Of a DNA stretch of 64,000 nt, positions 26,367-35,592 are shown piece after piece (the stretch's first letter is position 1; each line of letters starts with the position of its first letter). Where the stretch lies: the NCBI GenBank assembly GCA_002256245.1, contig NKIU01000001.1, positions 248,001 through 312,000 of the forward strand, written 5' to 3'. The stretch is from Pseudorhodobacter sp. PARRP1 (GTDB taxonomy: Bacteria; Pseudomonadota; Alphaproteobacteria; Rhodobacterales; Rhodobacteraceae). Under the pieces are notes generated by a model. It made no database searches and was not told the DNA's origin. It was given only the letters and a program-made list of their open reading frames with translations. A program made the translations under genes and the position numbers.

Positions 26367-27338
26367 GTGACCGATCTTTCCCGCGTTCTTGACCATGCCC
26401 GCATTGCCGAACTGCCGAACCCCTATTTCGGCAAGGTGCGCGATTGCTACGACCTGCCCGCCACCGCCGATCAGCCCGCGCGACGTATCCTGATCTCCTC
26501 CGACCGGATTTCCGCGTTCGACCGCATCCTCGCCGCGATCCCCTTCAAGGGGCAGGTGCTGACGCAAATGGCGCGGTTCTGGTTTGACCACACCGCCGAC
26601 ATCTGCCCCAATCATGTGCTGGCCTACCCCGACCCCAACGTGGTGATCGGCAAGCATGTGAGCATCCTTCCCGTTGAAATCGTGGTGCGCGGCTATCTGG
26701 CGGGCACCACATCAACTTCCGTGCTGACCCAGTATAAAAACGGCATCCGCACCATGTATGGCCACACCCTGCCCGATGGCTTGCGCGACAACCAGGTGCT
26801 GCCCACCCCGATCATCACCCCCACGTCGAAAGCCTTCGACGGCGGCCATGACGAGCCTTTGACGCCCGCCGAGATCATTGCCCAAGGCCTGCTGACCCCC
26901 GCGCAATGGGCCGATGTATCCGCCAAGGCGCTGGCCCTGTTCGCCCGCGGCCAAAAGATGGCGGCAGAGCGGGGGTTGATTTTGGTCGATACCAAATACG
27001 AATTCGGCCTTGATGGCGATGGTAACATCCTGATCGCCGATGAAATTCACACCCCCGACTCCAGCCGCTACTGGATCGCCAGCGGCTATCAGGCGGCATT
27101 TGAGGCAGGCACCCGCCCGCCCAGCTTCGACAAGGATGTGATCCGCTCGTGGGTCAATGCCCGCTGCAATCCATACGTCGATGCGATCCCGGAAATCCCG
27201 GCCGACATCATTCTCGCGACCTCTAAAGTATATATCGAGGCTTACGAGGCGATCACCGGCCAGCCCTTCGTGCCCGATCTGACAGGCGCCACGCCGCTGG
27301 ACCGCGTCCGCGCCAATCTGGCCGCCTATTTCGTCTAA
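26367..27338 (+). CDS. purC: Phosphoribosylaminoimidazole-succinocarboxamide synthase
   Basis: PurC (SAICAR synthetase), 323 residues, of the longer ADE1-like type. It joins aspartate to CAIR with ATP in purine synthesis. Signatures visible are GKVRDCYDL near 22, [13 protein letters not shown] near 45, [15 protein letters not shown] near 100, [11 protein letters not shown] near 207 and [14 protein letters not shown] near 223. It uses GTG at 26367. It lies 78 bases after the zinc-ribbon gene, so it may be read from that operon, but the functions are unrelated. Confidence 0.95.
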   Translation: MTDLSRVLDHARIAELPNPYFGKVRDCYDLPATADQPARRILISSDRISAFDRILAAIPFKGQVLTQMARFWFDHTADICPNHVLAYPDPNVVIGKHVSILPVEIVVRGYLAGTTSTSVLTQYKNGIRTMYGHTLPDGLRDNQVLPTPIITPTSKAFDGGHDEPLTPAEIIAQGLLTPAQWADVSAKALALFARGQKMAAERGLILVDTKYEFGLDGDGNILIADEIHTPDSSRYWIASGYQAAFEAGTRPPSFDKDVIRSWVNARCNPYVDAIPEIPADIILATSKVYIEAYEAITGQPFVPDLTGATPLDRVRANLAAYFV

Positions 27339-27401
27339 GCGGCTGTTTGCGCTAACTTCGGCCAATCGTGTAATGTCGCCCAAACGCCAACGGAGGCCAT
27401 T

Positions 27402-28325
27402 ATGATTCTGTCCTGTGGGGAAGCCCTGATCGACATGCTGCCGCGCACCACCACGCTGGGCGAGGCCGCCTTCGCGCCCTATGCCGGCGGGGCGGTGTTC
27501 AACACGGCGATGGCTTTGGGCCGGTTGGGCGCGCCTTCGGGGTTTTTCTCGGGCCTCTCGAACGACATGCTGGGCGAGATTCTGGCAGATACGCTGAAGG
27601 CCTCAAACGTCGATATCACCCATTGCGCGCGCTCGGACCGGCCTACCACGGTGGCTTTTGTCAAGCTGGTGAACGGTCAGGCCACCTATGCCTTCTATGA
27701 TGAAGCCACCGCCGGCCGGATGCTGGCGCTGGATGATCTGCCGCAGTTGGGCGCGGATATCGCCGCCCTGTTCGTCGGCGGGATCTCCCTTGTCAACGAC
27801 CCCGCCGCCAGCACCTATGAAACGCTTCAGGCGCGCGAGGCGGCAAGCCGTGTGACGATGATCGACCCCAACATCCGCCCCGGCTTCATCGCCGGAAAAG
27901 AGGCCGAATACCGCGCCCGGATTGAGCGTATGGTCGCGCGGGCGGATATTGTGAAGCTGTCGGATGAAGACCTGCATTGGCTGGAAGGTGCGGGCGATCT
28001 GGTGGCCCTGGCGCGCGGGATTCTGGCGAAGGGCCCGAAGGTGGTGTTCATCACCGAGGGCGCGGCAGGCGCGCGGGCTGTGACGGCGTCGCAGGAGCGG
28101 TTTGTGGCCGCGACCAGGGTTGAGGTCGTGGATACCGTCGGCGCGGGCGATACGTTCAACGCCGGGGTTCTCGCGGCCTTGCATCAGGCGGGGGCGCTGA
28201 GCAAGGCAAGCGTGGCAGCCCTTTCGGATGCAGAACTGGACGCGGCCCTGTCGCTCGGCACCCGAGCGGCAGCGGTGACGGTTTCGCGTGCGGGCGCGAA
28301 CCCGCCTTGGGCGCGCGAGCTTTGA
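27402..28325 (+). CDS. PfkB-family carbohydrate kinase, fructokinase-like
   Basis: A 307-residue sugar kinase of the ribokinase/PfkB family. The N-terminal [15 protein letters not shown] and [21 protein letters not shown] are typical of fructokinases. The C-terminal catalytic signature [17 protein letters not shown] (residues about 246-262) contains the base aspartate. It probably phosphorylates fructose or a related sugar. It overlaps dtd by four bases (TTGA), so the two are translationally coupled. Confidence 0.9.
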   Translation: MILSCGEALIDMLPRTTTLGEAAFAPYAGGAVFNTAMALGRLGAPSGFFSGLSNDMLGEILADTLKASNVDITHCARSDRPTTVAFVKLVNGQATYAFYDEATAGRMLALDDLPQLGADIAALFVGGISLVNDPAASTYETLQAREAASRVTMIDPNIRPGFIAGKEAEYRARIERMVARADIVKLSDEDLHWLEGAGDLVALARGILAKGPKVVFITEGAAGARAVTASQERFVAATRVEVVDTVGAGDTFNAGVLAALHQAGALSKASVAALSDAELDAALSLGTRAAAVTVSRAGANPPWAREL

Positions 28326-28765
28326 GGGCGCTGCTGCAGCGGGTTTCGCGGGCCTCGGTTTCGGTGGACGGGGCTGTGGTGGGCGAGATCGGCGCGGGGC
28401 TTTTGATCCTGATCTGCGCGATGCAGGGCGATACGGCGGCGCAGGCGGACAAGCTTGCCAGCAAGATCGCCAAGCTGCGGATCTTCAAGGATGCGGCGGG
28501 CAAGATGAACCTGTCGGTGAAGGATGCAGGTGGCGCGGCGCTGGTGGTGTCGCAGTTCACCCTTGCCGCCGATCTGCGCGGCAACCGGCCGGGGTTTTCC
28601 TATGCTGCCCCCCCGGAGGAGGGGCGGCGGCTTTATGAATACTTCTCGGGCCAGATCGCGGCAGAGGGCATCCCTGTCGCCCGCGGGATTTTCGGCGCGG
28701 ATATGGATGTGTCCTTGAACAATGACGGGCCGGTCACGATCTGGATGGATACGGCTGATATGTGA
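28322..28765 (+). CDS. dtd: D-aminoacyl-tRNA deacylase
   Basis: Dtd, 147 residues, removes D-amino acids mischarged on tRNA. The protein reads [17 protein letters not shown] from TTG 28322, the canonical family N-terminus, so this rare start is preferred to TTG 28307. The active-site motifs are visible: [25 protein letters not shown] (SQFTL) and the C-terminal [23 protein letters not shown] (NxGPV). Its start overlaps the stop of the pfkB-like gene as TTGA. Confidence 0.95.
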   Translation: MRALLQRVSRASVSVDGAVVGEIGAGLLILICAMQGDTAAQADKLASKIAKLRIFKDAAGKMNLSVKDAGGAALVVSQFTLAADLRGNRPGFSYAAPPEEGRRLYEYFSGQIAAEGIPVARGIFGADMDVSLNNDGPVTIWMDTADM

Positions 28766-28848
28766 TGGTCCCAACTCGGGACCAAAAATAGACACGCCTT
28801 TTCAATGGCTTGACCCTGTCGATTTAACACTAAATTAACCTTTGGCCA

Positions 28849-28932
28849 TTCACCTGTTTCTAAATATCCCCGCCGGAGGCTTCCGTCATACGCCGCAGAA
28901 GCCTCCGGCGGGGATATTTAAGAACGGGTGAA
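28849..28932. repeat. Large intergenic inverted repeat (second copy)
   Basis: Arms at 28849-28880 and 28901-28932 pair with three mismatches and extend inward through GGCTTC/GAAGCC. The sequence is almost the same as at 1737-1824, including GCCTCCGGCGGGGATATTTA. It lies between dtd and a convergent hypothetical gene, again in a bidirectional terminator position. The rest of the 28766-29052 gap shows no gene. Confidence 0.8.
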
Positions 28933-29052
28933 ACACCCGTCAGCGGCCAAGACCCGAAGGGGCGAGGCCGCTGGTCGCGGGACGCAAATCTTATCTGGCG
29001 CGTCAAAGCGCGCTGCCCCGAAAGGCCTTGCACCTGCGCGCAAGCACCGCGC

Positions 29053-29556
29053 TTAGTTCAACGCATCGGCACATTCGATGAGAGCCGACATCGACGCCTT
29101 GGAGCCTGCCAGCGGGTAGTCGCGCACGCCGTCGCCGTTCTCGTCGCGCAGATGCGCGGTGCGACCTTCGGCGACTTCGACAAGGAAATTCGCCGCCTTG
29201 TCGCTGTCGGGCAGATCAAACAGCGCCGAATTTCCGGTGAGGGTGGCGTTGCTCAGGCTCCATTCGCCGCGACGATCCACTTCCACGCGCAGATCAGCGG
29301 TGTCGCCTTCGGTGAAATCCCAATCGGTCGAGTAAAATTGCAGGCGGATCGACTGATCCTGAAACACCCAGATGGTGAAGCTTTCCGCGCCTTCATCGAC
29401 AGCGGCCTGACAGGCGACCGAGCCGTCGTCAAAGCTGTTCACCGCCACCATCCAGTTCTTGTGCTGAAACAGCACCTCTTGATCGGCCTGCGCCAGACCG
29501 GGGGCCATGCTCGCGGCCAACACAACTGCACCCATTGCCATTCGCCAGATTTTCAC
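29053..29556 (-). CDS. Periplasmic hypothetical protein
   Basis: A 167-residue exported protein. The signal peptide is KIWRMAMGAVVLAASMAPGLAQA with cleavage before DQEV. The mature part (QHKNWMVAVNSFDDGSVACQAAVD, then IRLQFYSTDWDF) suggests a small beta-sandwich. The two cysteines (VACQ and IECA) could form a disulfide. GGGAG six bases before GTG 29556 decides that start; a GTG at 29571 lacks a ribosome site. I do not recognise a named family. Confidence 0.7.
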   Translation of the reverse strand: MKIWRMAMGAVVLAASMAPGLAQADQEVLFQHKNWMVAVNSFDDGSVACQAAVDEGAESFTIWVFQDQSIRLQFYSTDWDFTEGDTADLRVEVDRRGEWSLSNATLTGNSALFDLPDSDKAANFLVEVAEGRTAHLRDENGDGVRDYPLAGSKASMSALIECADALN

Positions 29557-29661
29557 GGTGATCTCCCTCACGTTGTCGCGAGGAAGATCGGCGAGAATCC
29601 GCCGTTTCGCAAATGAAATAGGCTGTCATGAAGCCAAAACGCGCAGTTTCAACCTGTGGTT

Positions 29662-31560
29662 TCAGGGTTTGGCTTGCCAATCCCAGCCTTGGGTGAAGGC
29701 CCCCAGCACCGCCGCCACCGCTTCGGTTGAGGTCGGGCTGGAGGCCACGAGTTTGGCAACCAGGCCGCGCTTTTTATCCTCGACCACTTCGGCCACGGTC
29801 ACCGGCAGCTTCGCCTCGGCCAAGGCGGCGTTGTAGGTGCGGGTGATGGCCATGCGGCGCAGATCGGGTTTGAACACCTTGCCGACGGCGGTTTTCGGCA
29901 ATTCGGGCAGGATTTCGATGTATTTCGGTTGCGCCGCGCGTTCGGTGATGTGGGTTTTGGCGTAATCCATCAGTTGATCGACGGTCAGCGTCGCGCCCTT
30001 GCCCAGTTCGACATAGGCGCAGGGCAATTCACCCGAATGCGCGTCGGGCTGGCCGATGGCACCGACAAAACCGACGCCTTCGCAGCCCATCAAAGCCTCT
30101 TCGATGATGGCGGGGTCGATGTTATGGCCGCCGCGGATGATCAGATCCTTGGCGCGCCCGGTGATGAACAGATAGCCATCGCCGTCCAGCCGGCCCAGAT
30201 CGCCGGTGCGCAGGAAGATGCCATCAGCGAACAGATCGCGGTTTTTATCGACCTCGGTATAGGTCGAGCCCGGCAGCACGCCGGGGTTCGACACACAGAT
30301 TTCGCCGACCTCATCGGTGTCGCAGATGCGGAAGCCGTCGGGGGTTTTTTGCAGGATGCGGATTTCGGTATAGGGGAAGGCAAGCCCGACCGAGCCGATT
30401 TTCTTTGCGCCATCGGGTGGGTTGACGGCGACAAGGCAGGTGCATTCGGTAAGGCCGTAGCCTTCGACGATCTGGACGCCAGTGATGTTCTGGAAGCGGT
30501 TGAACAGCTCGACCGGCAGCGGGGCCGAGCCCGAGAACGCACCGCGCAAGCTGTCGATTTTCGCGTTGACCGGGCGTTGCAGCAGCGCCGACAGCGCGGT
30601 GGGCACGGTGACAAGATAGGTCGCCTGCCAGCGTTCGATCAGCTTCCACAGGTTATCAAACACGCCCTCGCCGCGGTAACCTGCCGGGGTGGGGAACACC
30701 ACATGTGCGCCGGATGCGATCATCGACATCAAGATCGGGTAGGCCGCGAAGACGTGAAACAAGGGCAGCGGGCACATCACGGTATCGGTTTCGCGAAACA
30801 GCAACTGGCCGCCAAGCCAGCCGTTGTAGATCATCCCCGAGGCGCGGTGCTGGGCGACCTTGGGCATGCCCGTGGTGCCGCCGGTGTGGAAATAGGCGGC
30901 CGTGTGATCGGCGTGGCGGTCGGCGAAGGTCAGTCTGTCGGCGGGTTGGCGGGCACATTCGGCGTTGAAATTCTTGATATTGGCGCTGTGGTGGTGCGGG
31001 TTTTTCGGGCGCACGAAGGGCACGATCCAGCTTTTGGGCGGGCTGAGGTAGCGGTTCAGATCAACCTCGAGCACGGTTTTGACGTTTGGGGCATGGGCCA
31101 CAGCCTCGGCCACCTTTTGCGCAAGGTCGGTCTTGGGGAAGGGTTTCAGAGTGACGACAACTTTCGCGCCGGTTTCGCGCAGGATGGCCGAGATTTGCGC
31201 AGGCTCCAGCAGTGGGTTGATCGGGTTGACGATGCCAGCGGTGGCCCCGGCCAGCAGGGTGATTGCGGTTTCCAGCGCGTTGGGCAGCACGTAGGCCACC
31301 ACGTCGGCGGGGCCGATGCCAAGGCTGCGGAACAGGTTGGCGGCTTGGGTGACGCAGCCGTGCAGTTCATTCCACGTCAGGGTTTGCGCAGGGTCGGTCG
31401 GGCCGGACAAAAGCTGATAGCTGATCGCGGGCCGCGCGCCATGTTTGGCGCGGGTGCGCGAGAGGAAATCATAGATCGAATGGGCAATGTCGCGGTTTTC
31501 CCACGAGGATTCGGCCTCGATGGCTTTGAGATCGGCGCGAGATGCGAAGCCGCCTGTCAT
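29662..31560 (-). CDS. Acyl-CoA synthetase (AMP-forming)
   Basis: A 632-residue member of the ANL superfamily that activates a carboxylic acid to its adenylate and then the CoA thioester. Motifs in order: the AMP-binding P-loop AAYFHTGGTTGMPKVAQH near 220, VEGYGLTECTC near 365, LRTGDLGRLDGDGYLFITGRAKDLIIRGG near 455 and the catalytic lysine region ELPKTAVGKVFKPDLRR near 560. The length and the ELHGCVTQAANLF segment fit synthetases acting on medium or long acyl chains, but the substrate is not readable. Strong GGGAGG ribosome site before ATG 31560. Confidence 0.92.
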   Translation of the reverse strand: MTGGFASRADLKAIEAESSWENRDIAHSIYDFLSRTRAKHGARPAISYQLLSGPTDPAQTLTWNELHGCVTQAANLFRSLGIGPADVVAYVLPNALETAITLLAGATAGIVNPINPLLEPAQISAILRETGAKVVVTLKPFPKTDLAQKVAEAVAHAPNVKTVLEVDLNRYLSPPKSWIVPFVRPKNPHHHSANIKNFNAECARQPADRLTFADRHADHTAAYFHTGGTTGMPKVAQHRASGMIYNGWLGGQLLFRETDTVMCPLPLFHVFAAYPILMSMIASGAHVVFPTPAGYRGEGVFDNLWKLIERWQATYLVTVPTALSALLQRPVNAKIDSLRGAFSGSAPLPVELFNRFQNITGVQIVEGYGLTECTCLVAVNPPDGAKKIGSVGLAFPYTEIRILQKTPDGFRICDTDEVGEICVSNPGVLPGSTYTEVDKNRDLFADGIFLRTGDLGRLDGDGYLFITGRAKDLIIRGGHNIDPAIIEEALMGCEGVGFVGAIGQPDAHSGELPCAYVELGKGATLTVDQLMDYAKTHITERAAQPKYIEILPELPKTAVGKVFKPDLRRMAITRTYNAALAEAKLPVTVAEVVEDKKRGLVAKLVASSPTSTEAVAAVLGAFTQGWDWQAKP

Positions 31561-31684
31561 GGTAATCCTCCCGTTTGGTCTTATCGTTCCGGGCCGTTCT
31601 GCGGCGGCCTCGGGTGGGGTCAAGATGGGGAAGATTGCGGGCTGGGGCAAGGAAAAGCGGCGCAGAAAACGCAACGTCAGGGGT

Positions 31685-33475
31685 TTAGGCGGCACCGTCG
31701 GTGAATTGCAGGCGGGCGAGGCGGGCGTAGAGGCCGCCTGCCGCCACCAGTTCGTCATGGCTGCCGATAGCGGCGATGCGGCCTTGGTCCAGCACCACAA
31801 TACGGTCGGCGCGTTTGACGGTGGCCAAGCGGTGGGCGACGACGATGGTGGTGCGGCCTTTGGCCAGGTGATCCACCGCCGCCTGCACGGCACGCTCGGA
31901 TTCCGCATCCAGCGCCGAGGTGGCTTCATCCAGCAGCAGCACCGGCGCGTCGCGCAGGATGGCGCGGGCGATGGCGATGCGTTGCTTCTGGCCGCCCGAC
32001 AGCATGACGCCACGCTCGCCCAGATAGGTGTCATAGCCGTTTGGCAAGGCCATGATGAAATCATGCGCTGCGGCGGCGCGGGCGGCGGATTGCACTTCGG
32101 CAAGGCTGGCGTCGGGGCGGCCGAAGCGGATGTTTTCCATGGCCGAGGTGGCAAAGATCACCGGATCTTGCGGCACCAGCGCCATGGCGCTGCGGAAATC
32201 GGCGCGGGCAAGGCTGCGCAGGTCGTGGCCGTCGATGCAGATGCTGCCCGATTGCGGATCGTAAAACCGCATCAGCAGTTGCAGCACGGTGGATTTGCCC
32301 GCCCCCGAGGGGCCGACGAGGGCGATGGTCTCGCCGGGTTGCACCGCAAGGCTCAGGCCGTGCAGGGCGGGGGCATTCGGGCGGGCGGGGTAGTTGAACA
32401 CCACGTTATCAAGCGTGATCGCCCCTTTGACCGGGCGCGGCAGGGTGGCGGGGTTTGCGGGTTCGGCGACGGGGTCGGTGGCATCCAGCATCTCGACCAG
32501 ACGCTCGGTTGCCCCGGCGGCGCGTTGCAACTCGCCCCAGATTTCGGACAGCGAGCCTACGGCTCCGGCGACCAGCACCGCGTAGATCACGAATTGCACC
32601 AGCTGGCCGGGGGTCATGGTGCCATCACGCACATCGCGCGCGCCCATCCACAACACACCGACAACGCCTGCGAAGACGAGGAAAATCACGATCACTGTCA
32701 TGGCGGCACGGGTGGCCATGCGGGTTTTGGCGGAGGTGAAGGATTGCTCGGAGACTGCGGCGAAATCGGCGCGGGTCAGGGATTCGTGGGTGAAGGATTG
32801 CACGGTCTGCACGGCAGAAAGCGCCTCGGAGGCCTTGCCAGAGCTTTGCGCGATCCAATCCTGATTCTCGCGGCTTTGGTTGCGCAGGCGGCGGCCAAGG
32901 ATCACGATGGGGATGATGATGGCAGGCACGATCAGCAGCACAAGGCCGGTGAGTTTGAACGACGTGAGGCTCATCAGAACCATGCCACCCAGCACGGTCA
33001 GGCTGTTGCGCAGCGCCACGGAAACCGACGAGCCGATCACCGACAGGATCAGCGTGGTGTCGGTGGTGATGCGGCTAAGCACCTCGCCCGTCAGGATTTT
33101 CTCGAAATACGCGGGGCTCATCCCCATCACGCGGTCAAACAAAGCGCGGCGGATGTCGGTGACAACACGCTCGCCCAGACGGGTGACGAAGTAATAGCGG
33201 ATGCCGGTGCCAATCGCCAAGGCGGCGGCGATCAACAGGGCGGCGCCGAAGTATTTATCAACAAGGCTGAGGTCGCCCGCGTTGAAATTGTCGATCACGC
33301 GGCGGACGGCCATGGGCAGGATCAGGCTGACCGAGGCAGTCAACACCAAGGCCAGTGCGGCGGTGATCATCATCGGGCGGTAGGGGCGCAGGAAAGGCCA
33401 GAGGCCGCGCAGGGCACCGACTTTTTTCGATTTTGCGCGTTGTTCGGTGGTGGTGTCGGCCATGTGATCGCCCAT
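31685..33475 (-). CDS. MsbA-type ABC exporter (fused permease and ATPase)
   Basis: A 596-residue half-transporter that would act as a homodimer. Residues about 30-330 hold six membrane helices (MMITAALALVLTASVSLILPMAV and later segments). The ATPase follows, with Walker A GPSGAGKSTVLQLL near 385, signature LSGGQKQRIAIARA near 488, Walker B VLLLDEATSALDAES and the H-loop VAHRLATV. It resembles lipid A/lipid or multidrug exporters. The start is ATG 33475, with ATG 33463 as an alternative. It lies 124 bases upstream of the acyl-CoA synthetase on the same strand, so a joint lipid role is possible but not shown. Confidence 0.92.
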   Translation of the reverse strand: MGDHMADTTTEQRAKSKKVGALRGLWPFLRPYRPMMITAALALVLTASVSLILPMAVRRVIDNFNAGDLSLVDKYFGAALLIAAALAIGTGIRYYFVTRLGERVVTDIRRALFDRVMGMSPAYFEKILTGEVLSRITTDTTLILSVIGSSVSVALRNSLTVLGGMVLMSLTSFKLTGLVLLIVPAIIIPIVILGRRLRNQSRENQDWIAQSSGKASEALSAVQTVQSFTHESLTRADFAAVSEQSFTSAKTRMATRAAMTVIVIFLVFAGVVGVLWMGARDVRDGTMTPGQLVQFVIYAVLVAGAVGSLSEIWGELQRAAGATERLVEMLDATDPVAEPANPATLPRPVKGAITLDNVVFNYPARPNAPALHGLSLAVQPGETIALVGPSGAGKSTVLQLLMRFYDPQSGSICIDGHDLRSLARADFRSAMALVPQDPVIFATSAMENIRFGRPDASLAEVQSAARAAAAHDFIMALPNGYDTYLGERGVMLSGGQKQRIAIARAILRDAPVLLLDEATSALDAESERAVQAAVDHLAKGRTTIVVAHRLATVKRADRIVVLDQGRIAAIGSHDELVAAGGLYARLARLQFTDGAA

Positions 33476-33560
33476 GATTGCTTGCGGTTGCGTCTAATCC
33501 TGTGCGCGGATGGCTGCAAGCGGCGCTGTGTCGCGCCGGGCTTTGGTCTGAGGGTGGGGC

Positions 33561-33751
33561 GAACCGAAAACAAACTCTGCGGGGCAGAGTTTGTCGGTTC
33601 GTTGCTTGTAAGGCTGAAAGCCGTCAAGCAAGGGGCGTTGTGCCACAAACCGCCCGCTTGGAAATCGGGGCGCGCCTGCCTGGGCTGGCGCGGTAACGCG
33701 CCTGCCGGGGGCAGGCAGGCGCGGCCCGATTTGTTTTCGAACAAATCGGGC
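33561..33751. repeat. Multi-hairpin intergenic element
   Basis: Three strong inverted repeats fill much of the 348-base gap between the ABC exporter and the hydrolase gene. They are GAACCG..ACAAACTCTGC / GCAGAGTTTGT CGGTTC (33561-33600), a GC-rich GCGCCTGCCTG / CAGGCAGGCGC pair spanning about 33670-33720, and GCCCGATTTGTT-TTCG-AACAAATCGGGC (33724-33751). The last has a perfect 12-base-pair stem and a stable TTCG loop. No gene is supported here. Confidence 0.7.
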
Positions 33752-33823
33752 AAGGGGGCCAGTGTTGCGCCCTTTTGTATTTGGGGCGGGCATGGCAGTT
33801 TGGCCCTGATAACGGAGGCGGAT

Positions 33824-34660
33824 ATGGTTGATTTCTTCGCGGGCCCGGATGGGGCAAAGCTGGCTTACACCGACGAGGGCACGGGCTTGCCGCTTTTGTG
33901 CCTTGCGGGGCTGACCCGCACGATGGCGGATTTCGACTATCTGCGCCCGCATCTGCCGCCCCTGCGCCTGATCCGGATGGATTATCGCGGGCGGGGGCAA
34001 AGTGATTGGACCGGCGCTGCCAGCTATACCGTGCTGCAAGAGGCGCAGGATGCGCTGGCGCTGCTGGATCATCTGGGGGTGGCGCGGGCGGCGGTGCTGG
34101 GCACCTCTCGCGGTGGGCTGATCGGGATGTTGCTTGCGATGATCGCCAAGGATCGGCTGACGGGCCTGTGTCTGAACGACATCGGCCCGGTGATCGAGCG
34201 CAAGGGGCTGGAGCGGATTTTCGACTACGTTGGCCGCAATCCGTTCGTGAAAACCCATGCCGCACTGGCCGAGCGTTTGCCAAGCGCGATGCCGGGCTTT
34301 GTGGTGCCGCCCGAACGGTGGCTGGCCGAGGCGCAGTTGCACTACCGCGAGGGGCCGGAGGGGTTGCGGATTACCTATGACCCTGCCCTGCGGGAAAGCT
34401 TTATCGCGGGGTTTGAAGGGCCTGCGGTGGACGCCTGGCCCTTGTTTGATGCGCTGGCGGGGCTGCCGCTGGCGCTGATCCGGGGCGCGAACTCGGATCT
34501 GTTGTCGCTGGAAACGGTGGCCGCAATGCAGGCGCGCAGGCCGGATATGATGTTTGCCCAAGTGCCCGACCGCGCCCATATCCCGTTTCTGGACGAGCCG
34601 GAAAGTCTGGCAGTGATCGCGGCGTTTCTGGAGGCTTGTGAGCGGAAGGTGGGCCAATGA
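33824..34660 (+). CDS. Alpha/beta-fold hydrolase
   Basis: A 278-residue serine hydrolase. The nucleophile elbow is GTSRGG near residue 93 (serine at its centre), after the oxyanion region LCLAGLTRTMADFDYL. The acid lies in the late GANSDLL segment and the histidine in DRAHIPFLDEPE near 256. GGAGG at 33814-33818 supports ATG 33824. A much longer frame runs upstream but only crosses the opposite-strand ABC exporter. It overlaps the next gene as ATGA and starts a three-gene operon. The substrate is unknown. Confidence 0.88.
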   Translation: MVDFFAGPDGAKLAYTDEGTGLPLLCLAGLTRTMADFDYLRPHLPPLRLIRMDYRGRGQSDWTGAASYTVLQEAQDALALLDHLGVARAAVLGTSRGGLIGMLLAMIAKDRLTGLCLNDIGPVIERKGLERIFDYVGRNPFVKTHAALAERLPSAMPGFVVPPERWLAEAQLHYREGPEGLRITYDPALRESFIAGFEGPAVDAWPLFDALAGLPLALIRGANSDLLSLETVAAMQARRPDMMFAQVPDRAHIPFLDEPESLAVIAAFLEACERKVGQ

Positions 34661-35592
34661 ATATCGAGATGATCCACACGGCGGCGCGGCGGCTGGAAGG
34701 CCATGCGCGGGTGACGCCGCTGCTGAACGCGCCGTTGTTGGACCGCATTGCCGGGCGGCGGGTGCTGGTGAAGGCGGAATGTCTGCAATGGACCGGCAGC
34801 TTCAAATATCGCGGCGCTTGGGCGGCGGTATCGGCGTTGCAAGGCGCGCGCGGGGTGATTGCGTTTTCCTCGGGCAACCATGCGCAGGGGGTGGCGCTGG
34901 CCGCCCGTCAGCACGGGTTGCCGGCGGTGATCGTGATGCCAAAGGATGCGCCGCAGGTGAAAATCGACAACACGCGGGCTTATGGGGCCGAGGTGGTTTT
35001 GTATGACCGCGCGACCGAGGACCGCGATGCGATTGGCGCAAGCCTGGCCGAAGCGCGCGGTCTGGTTCTGGTGAAACCCTATGACGAGCCGGAAGTGATC
35101 GCCGGGCAAGCCTCGGTTGGTTTAGAGATTGTGCAGCAATTTCAGGGCGATGCCGAAATATTGGTGTGCTGCGGCGGCGGCGGGTTGTCCAGCGGGGTGG
35201 CGCTGGCCTGCGAGGGGCGGTTTCGCGTGCGCACGGTCGAGCCTGCCGGGTTCGACGATGTGGCGCGGTCTTTGGCGGCGGGGGTGCGGCTGCGGAATGA
35301 AGCTTTGGCGGGGTCGATCTGCGATGCGATTGTGACGCCGACGCCGGGGGAGATTACGTTTCCGATCCTGCAACGGCTGTGTGGGCCGGGGCTGGTGGTC
35401 AGCGACGATCAGGCGTTGCAGGCGATGGTGCTGGCGTTTCAGCACCTGCGCATCGTGCTGGAGCCGGGCGGTGCGGTGGCGCTGGCGGCGGCGTTGTTTC
35501 ACAAGGACTTGCCCGACACAGTGGTGGCCGTGGCCTCGGGTGGCAATGTCGATCCGGCGGTGTTTGCGCAAGCCATGGCGCGGTTTGGCTGA
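34657..35592 (+). CDS. Threonine/serine dehydratase (PLP-dependent)
   Basis: A 311-residue fold-type II PLP enzyme. The PLP lysine is in WTGSFKYRGAWAA near residue 49. Cofactor- and substrate-binding loops are IAFSSGNHAQGVALAA near 68-83 and CCGGGGLSSG near 170. EPGGAVALAA and VASGGN close the domain. It lacks the C-terminal ACT domain of biosynthetic IlvA, so a catabolic dehydratase or racemase-like role is likelier. ATGA overlap with the upstream hydrolase, and TGATG overlap with the downstream one, show tight coupling. Confidence 0.88.
   Translation: MNIEMIHTAARRLEGHARVTPLLNAPLLDRIAGRRVLVKAECLQWTGSFKYRGAWAAVSALQGARGVIAFSSGNHAQGVALAARQHGLPAVIVMPKDAPQVKIDNTRAYGAEVVLYDRATEDRDAIGASLAEARGLVLVKPYDEPEVIAGQASVGLEIVQQFQGDAEILVCCGGGGLSSGVALACEGRFRVRTVEPAGFDDVARSLAAGVRLRNEALAGSICDAIVTPTPGEITFPILQRLCGPGLVVSDDQALQAMVLAFQHLRIVLEPGGAVALAAALFHKDLPDTVVAVASGGNVDPAVFAQAMARFG

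Noticed and set aside
26292-26370. A possible 25-codon gene ending in the purC start (GTGA overlap)
   Set aside because: It has no ribosome site and no hydrophobic or conserved pattern. The overlap alone is not enough.
24648-26657. A 669-codon open frame on the minus strand across the SPFH and zinc-ribbon genes
   Set aside because: Antisense shadow caused by GC-rich codon use. The plus-strand proteins have clear domains and ribosome sites.
31487-34660. A 1057-codon open frame on the plus strand
   Set aside because: Its first two thirds run antisense to the acyl-CoA synthetase and the ABC exporter and consist of low-complexity, histidine- and glycine-rich shadow sequence. Only the part from 33824 is a real gene.
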